Below, in pieces: positions 56,628 to 64,000 of a DNA stretch of 64,000 nt (positions are counted from its first letter, which is position 1; each line of letters begins with the position of its first letter). This DNA comes from Dactylorhiza incarnata (Eukaryota; Streptophyta; Magnoliopsida; Asparagales; Orchidaceae). The notes below the pieces were generated by a model, which saw only the letters and a list, made by a program, of their open reading frames with translations, did not search any database and was not told the origin of the DNA. Made by a program: the position numbers and the translations under genes. The stretch is from assembly GCA_033032865.1 (NCBI GenBank), contig JAWHQI010000040.1:7857001-7921000 (forward strand). The letters run 5' to 3'.

Positions 56628-57391
56628 ACTGAGGAACCTTCCAATGGTCTCCAATGATGTCTTTTAATGTCAGATGCCCCATTCCTTAAGAGCACGTGCT
56701 GATTGGACAATCAGGCGGTGGCATTAAATGCATGACAGCGCGTTCGCAACATTTCAATTCTGTCTCGTTGGTGTTCCAAGCTTTATGACGATACAAATAG
56801 CATCTCGACGACAGGCTTCGCCATTTTCTTTGACCTTGGTAGATCTTCAAGTTTTCTTGCTTCTGCCTCTGACAATGATATCTCGACGATACGAGATATC
56901 CTGACATTTCTGCATGTACAACGATATGCCATCTCTGACTGTGTCGTCGTGATCTTCTTTCTTGCAGATTGTCATCGTAATCACTTTATTCTCTCGACGA
57001 CATGTTCATTACATCGATAGTCACTTCGTCAGGGAATGATGTCTTCATAGCAGCTTCCCTAGCTTCTTTGACATTAGCTCTCCTTTACGCCAATATCGAC
57101 GATACTTCTAGATAATGTCGTCTCAACGATAAGGCTACTTTGATGATGTCGACGATACTGCATCTTCTCGACGACATTCCTTCCTTTGATATCTTCGATG
57201 TTGCTTTTTCATCATCTTATGTCTTCTCTCTGATATTCTGTCGGCATTGTGATGTCACAATGATATGTACATCACGACGATAACTTCCATTGTCCTTCAA
57301 CTTTGCTTTGCTCATCATCATGATGACAAGCATACTTTGTCGACGACATTATACATAGGCAGGTTATTGAAGTACTGGACATATTGTCTCA

Positions 57392-58719
57392 TGATGGCGT
57401 CGACGGCCCACAACTTGAAGACCTTGGTGCCGCCACGCTTACGGATGACGGCCCGCAACACGAAGACAATGGTGATGCCACGCTTATGGATGACGGCGCC
57501 ACCCCGACCAAGGACGTTCGTCATGATGAGCGCCAACGCCGCTAAAACTTCCGTCCGCGGCGCAATAATAATTAAATGATAAATATAATTATCATATTAT
57601 ATTTATTATTTAACTAGTTTCAATTTTTATGTTTTATGCTTAAAATAATTTTTATGTGTTTTGTTTAAATTTTTATTTTGGGCTTCATATAGCCAACGTT
57701 GGTATGTAAGCCTATATTTAGGCATGATTTTATGAAGGAATGATCAATCGGATGAACAAAAACTGAACCCTAAAATTCTCCTCTCTCTAAGAAATTCGTC
57801 CTGCCTCCTTCTCCTTTCTTAGCCGCCATCTTCCCTTCCCCATTTTCACGCACAGCAACCCCCCTTCCCCATTTTCACGTACAGCAACTTCTCCTCCCCT
57901 CTTTCACGTTCTGCCACTTCTCCCCTCTAGCCGAGCAGCACTATTCCAGACCACCTCCTCTCTTCAACACCACCGGCCACCCTCTCCCGTCAACAGTCCG
58001 AGCAGCACCTATCCGACCCCCTCTCCGTTTCAACATCGTCGGCCCCCTCTTCTACTGCCGGCCCGAGCAGCACCAAAACCGTCGGCCACCACCACCCCAT
58101 CTTTTGTCGACCACCATTCTCTACTTGGCCGGCCACCCTTGCTCCGGCGTGACGTAAAGAAGGCGGTCAAGGTTCTCTCCATCCGGCGTGCATTCCGGTG
58201 GAGCCGTGAAGAGCGAGCCGGGCTAGTGCATGCTTGAGGATAATCCCAACTCAAGCGGGGTAACAATATTTCTACTTGTGAGAGATTTGTGATTTCTTGT
58301 TAGTTTCTTGTGGCAAACTCGTGGTGTGATCTTCGAAACTTTGGAATTTTATCGCGGCTATTTTTCTTAAGATTTACGTGCATCATCGTTGCTTTTATCT
58401 TCGAAAGAGGTTTGGCGAACCTCGACCTTTTGTTGGGAGAGTTCTACCATTTCCGGTCGATATTTTCGGTAGACTCTTTTGGTACAACGCATAGCTCGAT
58501 CGGACGCGAATATTCGTCCATTTAGCTTGACCGGATACCGGTTTATCACCGGCGGTTCAGTCTCGACGCGGAGTGGCTACCGTTTCGTTGGCATAAAATT
58601 GATAAGAAAATTTGTAACGTGTGCTGCGTTAAGTCTTGGTGCTGCGTGTTAGTTAAAACGTTGGGAGGGTAACGGGTGCGGATCCGACACGATTGGTGGG
58701 AAAGCCCAAGCCTGCATCA
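57392..58719 (+). repeat. 5' LTR of the chromovirus (1328 bp)
   Basis: TGATGGCGTCG...CTGCATCA. The first ~190 bp can be read as the C-terminal end of pol in the 3' LTR copy (63703-63886); here that reading has a stop at 57543. Confidence 0.93.
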
Positions 58720-58722
58720 ATT

Positions 58723-58734
58723 TGGTATCAAAGC
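58723..58734 (+). other. primer binding site, Met-tRNA type (chromovirus)
   Basis: TGGTATCAAAGC, 3 nt after the LTR end. Confidence 0.8.
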
Positions 58735-58977
58735 GAGGTTGTGTTGATTTCTCAATCGACACCATCCTTTCTGCTTTGTCGTTGTACGTCGACCTCACTT
58801 GGTTGTGCACGTTTCGTAACAAGGTCATAGCCAAAATCTGAATTTTCTTTTTGAAATCTTGAAATTTCTAAATCTTTTTTTTAATTCTCCTTATTTTCAA
58901 AACACACAAAAAAAAGTCTTTTATCAAATTATCAGGTCAAATTTCTGTTTGAGTGTACTACACTACCACACACTTGA

Positions 58978-60915
58978 GTGTGTATGCATACGAGACAAGG
59001 TACGGAGTATCCCACGTCCTCCTCTCAAATGTCGGACGGGCGGGGCACGGGTCACGATCCAACACCGATTGATGAACTCCGCCAGGAGTTTAACGATCAG
59101 ATGACGGATATCCGGGAGATGCTGCATGAGATAAGGTTAGCCCAACGAGCGCCTCAAAATACTGCATCCCGCCCACGCGAGGAGGGAAATATCCCTCATA
59201 ACCCTCATAACCCTAATAACCCGAATCCTGAGCAAGCCCCACGAGCACCGTATGAGTTTGATATTACTCGAGTCGTGCGGATTAAACTGCCCTCATATGA
59301 TGGGTTAGGTGACCCTCAAGTCTTCTTAGATTGGATCACAGAGATTGAATGCTACTTTCAGTGGCACAATCTGAACGATGGGGATAAGGTGCGCGTCGCT
59401 CGAATGAAATTGTGGGGTAGAGCTAAGACGTTTTGGTTAAATGAGGAACGACGATTAGCCGCGGAGGAAGGAGGGGCACCCGTCGGGTGGGCTGAAATGA
59501 AGGCCATTCTGACTACTCAATACGTTCCAACCTATCATCGAACCCAAATGTTTGATGAGTTGGCGTCCTTAAGGCAAGGAACTAGATCGGTAGCTGAATA
59601 CATGGGCCTTTTGAAGGACATGATGGTTAGGTGCGACGTTAGAGAAATGCCCGAGATCACCCTTTCCCGATTCCATAAAGGGCTAAACCCTAATATCCAA
59701 GGAAAACTCCTCCGCTACGGGCACACTGATTTAAGCACTACCTACAACGCTGCGTTGGATATTGAGCGGCACCTTGCTCACAAATCTAAAAGCCATGCTT
59801 TTCAAAAAAACAAGTCCATCTTAGGACCCCCACCTACACCCACTCATAAGGATAAGGGCACGTTCCGGTCCACGGATTCAAATTCGGTGGTCATTACGGC
59901 TAGGAATGCACGAAACCCGACCGGTGAGAGAGTACCGGTGGGCAGGATTAGTAAAACTAACGCTACTTGCTTTACTTGTGGGATTCAAGGGCACTACGCT
60001 AGTGAGTGCCCCACTAAACCGCGACCTCTAGCTCTGCTAGATACTACCGATGAACCCGCCGATATCGTATATGAGGCCGACGAAGATTCCGGGGAGGAAG
60101 GAGTGCCGAGTGACTTAGAGGATGATAGCAATTTGATGGTCATGAGATGTATTCTGGCCACACCACGCGCGTCGGAGGAGTACAACCGGACCAACATCTT
60201 TTCATTAAATTTTAAGAGCGGCGAGAAATGGTGCAAGCTCATCATCGATAGCGGTAGTTGCATGAATGTTATATCGGAGAATGCGGTAGTCCGGATGAAG
60301 CTAACTACCGAACCGCACCCTCACCCATATAAGGTGGCATGGGTCAATAAAACATCCCTTCCGGTAACTCGGCGTTGTCTAGTTCCCCTCACCATCAAAA
60401 CCTATTCGGAGAAGGTGTGGTGCGACGTCATCCCCATGGATGCATGTCATGTGTTGCTTGGACGCCCGTGGCTATATGATCACGACGTCACTCACTTTGG
60501 GCGAGCCAACACTTATGAGTTCAAGTTTACGGGCAAGACCGTTACCTTGAAGCCTTCACCACCTAAGGACCCCTCGAGCGCCTTGAAGGACACCGTTGTG
60601 CCGGTCGAGAAAAAGACATTAAGTCTACTAGGCAAGAAAGAGTTCACTCGCCAATCCTTTTTGGATGGGGTCCTATACGCTTTAGTGTGCCTTCAAGTCC
60701 AAGAGGATACGCCGGTGTTTGACAATCTACCTCCGGCGCTTCGTACCTTATTAGGAGATTTTGAGGATGTCTACCCGGACGAGTTACCGCCTACGCTTCC
60801 TCCCTTACGAGACATCCAACATGCCATAGACCTCATCCCGGGCTCTTCTTTACCCAACTTGCCCCATTATCGTTTGAATCCGTCGGCACACACGGAATTA
60901 CAAACACAAATTTAA
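58978..60915 (+). pseudogene. Ty3/gypsy gag-protease and start of RT, ended by a premature stop
   Basis: 645 residues open. Residues ~90-290 are the gag capsid region (KLPSYDGLGDPQVFLDWITE, MKLWGRAKTFW). The CCHC knuckle CFTCGIQGHYASEC begins at residue 331. The retropepsin has LIIDSGSCMNVI with the catalytic Asp near residue 424, then a DACHVLLGRPWLYD motif. The C-terminus enters the RT N-terminal region (VYPDELPPTLPPLRDIQHAI). TAA at 60913-60915 interrupts the frame, which continues unchanged from 60916. ATG 59029 (MSDGRGTG) is an alternative start. Gag builds the particle and the protease matures it. Confidence 0.9.
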
Positions 60916-62280
60916 GATTTATTGCAAAAGGGGTTTATACGCCATAGTAAGAGTCCGTGTGCCGTGCCGGCCTTGCTAGCACCTAAGAAGGATGGCTCGT
61001 GGCGAATGTGCGTCGATAGTAGAGCTATAAATAAAATTACCATCAAATACCGGTTTCCCATCCCGCGCTTGGACGACTTGTTGGACATGTTAGCCGGAGC
61101 CACGATTTTTTCTAAATTGGATCTTAGGAGTGGCTACCATCAAATTAGAATCCGGGAGGGTGATGAGTGGAAGACCGCTTTTAAATCTAAGGAGGGGCTC
61201 TACGAATGGCTTGTGATGCCCTTTGGGTTGTCCAACGCCCCCAGCACGTTTTCTAGGATGATGACGCATGTCTTCCAACCCTACATGGGAAAATTTATAG
61301 TGGTCTATTTTGATGATATTCTTGTTTTCAGCACGTCTACGGGCGATCATGAGACGCATTTGAGGAATATTCTAGCGACGCTTCGGGCGGAAAAGTTGTA
61401 CGTTAACATCAAGAAATGCACATTTCATGTTACCTCGGTCGAGTTCCTAGGATATATTGTGAGTTCGGAAGGCATTTTGGTGGACCCAAAAAAGGTCCAA
61501 GCCATTAGGGATTGGCCGGAACCCGCTAGCATCAAGGACGTTCGGAGCTTCCACGGCCTAGCTACTTTCTATCGCCGTTTTATTCGTAATTTTAGTAGCA
61601 TCATGGCACCCATCACCGAGTGCATGAAGAAGGGTGATTTTACTTGGACAAAATCAGCCACCGTAGCTTTCCAAACAATTAAGGATAGGATGTCGGAAGC
61701 ACCACTTTTGAGGTTGCCGGACTTTACGAAGGTTTTTGAGCTTTCATGTGATGCGTCGGGGATTGGGATTGGCGGCGTTTTAAGCCAGGAGGGTCATCCC
61801 GTTGGCTACTTTAGTGAGAAGTTGGCGGGTCCTAAGTTGAATTATTCGAATTATGATCGTGAGTTTTACGCCGTGATCCGTTTCCTCCAACATTGGCGGC
61901 ACTACCTTCTCCGGAAGGAGTTTGTTATTCAATCCGATCACGAGGCCTTAAGATTTGTTAACTCCCAATCCAAGGTCAGCCCCCGACATGCTAAATGGGT
62001 CTCCTACCTTCAGGAGTACACATTTATTATCAAACATCTTAAGGGAAGTCAAAATCGTGTAGCGGACGCCCTTAGTCGCGTGTCATTACTATTATCCACG
62101 ATGGAGGTGAAGGTCGTTGGGTTTGAACGCATTAAGGACGAATATGTGAATTGCCCTGACTTTAAAGACATTTATTTATCCGCCCAAGACGAGGCACCCA
62201 CTACCATTTCCGCTTACTATATACGTGACGGTTATTTATTTAAACATGCCAAGCTTTGCATTCCCTGTTCGTCCCTCTGA
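60916..62280 (+). pseudogene. Ty3/gypsy reverse transcriptase and RNase H
   Basis: In frame with the gag-protease part. The RT shows [24 protein letters not shown] spread over 61000-61070, [26 protein letters not shown] and the catalytic YFDDILVFS near 61310. The connection and RNase H have [18 protein letters not shown], an [10 protein letters not shown] segment, [10 protein letters not shown] and ADALSR, so the catalytic acids are present. It ends at TGA 62278-62280, a premature stop that could have come from CGA by a single C-to-T change. Confidence 0.92.
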
Positions 62281-63625
62281 CACTTTATTGTTTGGGAATC
62301 GCATGGCGGTGGATTAGGTGGTCACTTTGGGCGTGACAAGACTATCTCGTTAGTGGAGGATAAATTTTATTGGCCCGGTTTGAAGTCCACCGTACACAAG
62401 ATTGTTGGAAGTTGTCGTGTTTGCCAACTAGCTAAGGGTAATAAGACCAACGCCGGACTTTATACCCCACTTCCGATTCCGTCCATACCATGGGACGACG
62501 TTAGCATGGATTTTGTGTTGGGCCTTCCCATCACTTTGAGGCGTCACGATTCCATCCTCGTGGTAGTAGACCGGTTTTCAAAAATGGCTTACTTCATTGC
62601 GTGTAATAAAACTAATGATGCATCACATGTCGCAAAACTATATTTTAAAGAGGTCGTTGGGCATCGGGGTATTCCTAAAACCATCGTGACTGATAGGGAT
62701 GTCAAGTTTACAAGCTATTTTTGGAAGACATTATGGAAACTCATGGTCACCACACTTATGTTTTCCTCGGCCTACCACCCCCAGACGGACGGCCAAACTG
62801 AGGTGGTCAATCGTAGTCTAGGTAGTTTGCTCCGGTGTCTCGTTGGAGATCACAAAGGTACTTGGGATCTCATCCTTCCCCACGCTCAGTTAGCGTATAA
62901 CAATTCTAAAAATAGGTCCACTGGGTTATCACCAAATGAAATTGTGCACGGATATAAGGCACCGGTGCCACTTGACTTGATTCCGTTACCTCCATCTTAT
63001 AAATCAAGCCAGTTTGCACAAGATTTCGCCTCTCACGTTCATAACTTACATAAGCACATTCAGGACGCGTTAGCCACACAATACTCATCGTATCAATTTC
63101 ATGCTAACAAACATAAGAGAGTTTCTACCTTGAAGGTTGGTGATTTGGTCATGGTACGACTCATCCCTGAACGGTTGCCCTCGGGCACCATAAAAAAGTT
63201 GGCCAATAGGAGAGCGGGGCCCTTTCGAATTTTAAAGCAATTAGGAAAAAAACGCATATCTTTTGGAATTACCCGTTGATTGGGGAATTTCCCCTATTTT
63301 CAACGTTTCGGATTTAACGCCATATAGTTCCCCGCCACTTGAATTAACTGCTTCTCCGTTTGTTTCCACTATAAATGGGTTGGGGGGTGAGTTGGTGCCC
63401 GGAGCGCTCTCTTCATCGGTTCCCACTGGAGGTGCGTTGAATGTTATTGATGAACCTTTATTTCCTTCTTTATCTAATGCTTTTCCGAGTTTTCCCCGAA
63501 CCACTTATGTGCCAGACAGGATTATCAAAGATGAAGTGTTTTCCTCTCCTGATGGCGACCATCGCCGCTACTTGGTCCGTTGGCGTGATCGCCCGGCCTC
63601 CGATGATTCTTGGCTACTTGATTAA
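62281..63625 (+). pseudogene. Ty3/gypsy integrase with chromodomain-like C-terminus, frameshifted
   Basis: The HHCC zinc domain (ESHGGGLGGHFG, then SCRVCQLAK) spans the upstream stop and continues in frame. The DDE core has SMDFVLGLP, IVTDRDVKFTS and HPQTDGQTEVVNRSL. The GPF motif is RRAGPFRILKQLG. At 63246-63252 a run of seven A shifts the frame; one A fewer would agree with the family pattern, and the reading resumes in the next frame (ELPVDWGISPIFNVSDLTPY). The end, RYLVRWRDRPASDDSWL, resembles a chromodomain, which in chromoviruses steers integration to particular chromatin. A stop at 63623 follows. Confidence 0.9.
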
Positions 63626-63886
63626 GAAATGGCTCTTTTGGATGATGATCTTCTCCGATGCTACAACTCATCGGTGATGAGTAATTTCGAGCGGGGGAGG
63701 ATTGATGGCGTCGACGGCCCACAACTTGAAGACCTTGGTGCCGCCACGCTTACGGATGACGGACCGCAACACGAAGACAATGGTGACGCCACGCTTATGG
63801 ATGACGGCGCCACCCCGACCAAGGACGTTCGTCATGATGAGCGCCAACGCCGCTACAACTTCCGTCCGCGGCGCAATAATAATTAA
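63626..63886 (+). pseudogene. pol C-terminal extension through the polypurine tract into the 3' LTR
   Basis: The same frame stays open for 86 codons after the TAA at 63623, reading LLDDDLLRCYNSSV, then through the polypurine tract (FERGR) and on into the LTR to RRYNFRPRRNNN at 63886. The 'DxDLLxxY' segment looks like the end of a chromodomain unit, so the original pol probably ended inside the LTR. Confidence 0.65.
63691..63702 (+). other. polypurine tract of the chromovirus
   Basis: GCGGGGGAGGAT directly abuts the LTR start at 63703. Confidence 0.85.
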
Positions 63887-64000
63887 ATGATAAATATAAT
63901 TATCATATTATATTTATTATTTAACTAGTTTCAATTTTTATGTTTTATGCATAAAATAATTTTTATGTGTTTTGTTTAAATTTTTATTTTGGGCTTCATA
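63703..64000 (+). repeat. 3' LTR of the chromovirus, first 298 bp
   Basis: Matches 57392-57689 with four substitutions. The remainder lies beyond the window. Confidence 0.95.

Larger units (their letters stand above)
44371..57391 (-). mobile_element. copia element B, gag plus env-like ORF, hosting element C
   Basis: Matching LTRs at 44371-46137 (3') and 55756-57391 (5', cut by the chromovirus) enclose on the minus strand a primer site, a gag, element C, then an env-like ORF and polypurine tract. No pol domain is visible anywhere between them. Either the family is pol-less, as C is, or pol was lost in the rearrangement at 48950. Treating both LTRs as one element rests on their similarity; the flanking duplication cannot be checked inside the window. 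Confidence 0.65.
55756..57391 (-). repeat. 5' LTR of element B, interrupted by the chromovirus
   Basis: Matches 44371-46033 from TGTTAGTTATTGGG onward and breaks at 57391 where the Ty3/gypsy LTR starts; about 104 bp should remain beyond that element. The last five bases before the break, TCTCA, are the probable duplication. It contains the hairpin array at 56000-56270 and, at 56877-56900, a hairpin with 9-bp arms (GATATCTCG/CGAGATATC). Confidence 0.88.
57392..64000 (+). mobile_element. chromovirus-like Ty3/gypsy element, 3' LTR cut by window end
   Basis: 5' LTR, Met-tRNA-type primer site, one gag-pol frame in the order protease, RT, RNase H, integrase, then a polypurine tract and the first 298 bp of the 3' LTR. 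Integrase after RNase H places it in Ty3/gypsy. A chromodomain-like segment after the GPF region and TGATG...CATCA LTR ends fit chromoviruses, perhaps CRM. It inserted in element B's LTR. Four differences in 298 bp of LTR suggest a fairly recent insertion. Confidence 0.93.

Overview
This window is plant nuclear DNA made almost entirely of nested LTR retrotransposons. I found no host gene, rRNA, tRNA or organelle gene. The evidence for an angiosperm is the mix of lineages: Ty1/copia elements of SIRE/Maximus type (initiator-Met-tRNA primer site, a long LTR ending in a C-rich block, and an extra 'env-like' ORF after pol), an Athila/Tat-like Ty3/gypsy element primed by tRNA-Asp, and a chromovirus-like Ty3/gypsy element. 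The species cannot be named from this.

Layout. 1-5.16 kb: non-coding host DNA holding a 400-bp foldback element with a 5-bp target duplication (725-1124) and a degenerate ~155-bp tandem repeat (about 2.1-2.95 kb). 5.17-14.97 kb: the gag stub and 5' LTR of a minus-strand copia element (G), split by a young, complete, gag-protease-only Athila-like element (5576-13159, TSD GTTAC). 15.06-28.05 kb: a complete but decayed plus-strand copia element (E1, TSD GTTGG) whose gag is interrupted by a solo LTR (18376-20257). 28.06-31.99 kb: host DNA with a second solo LTR (29253-30741, TSD GTAAC). 31.99-36.04 kb: the 3' end of a minus-strand copia element (H). 36.04-36.68 kb: a GC-richer segment of unknown origin. 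36.68-44.37 kb: copia element A (minus), cut in its gag by element B. 44.37-57.39 kb: element B (minus), which contains element C (minus, gag only, left LTR truncated). 57.39-64.0 kb: a nearly intact chromovirus inserted in B's 5' LTR, with its 3' LTR running off the window.

The most unusual signal is structural. Several LTR families here carry tandem arrays of very short hairpins whose loop is constant within a family while the stem changes by base-pair-preserving substitutions. The clearest case is inside E1 gag, just before the nucleocapsid zinc knuckle: seven units at an exact 33-nt (11-codon) period, each with 7-nt arms and a 7-nt loop, where codon 1 and codon 7 tend to be reverse complements of each other. 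Other arrays lie between a TATA-like box and the LTR end, where they would be transcribed as leader RNA. I know of no description of such arrays, but I could not search. All stems, periods and spacings were read by eye.
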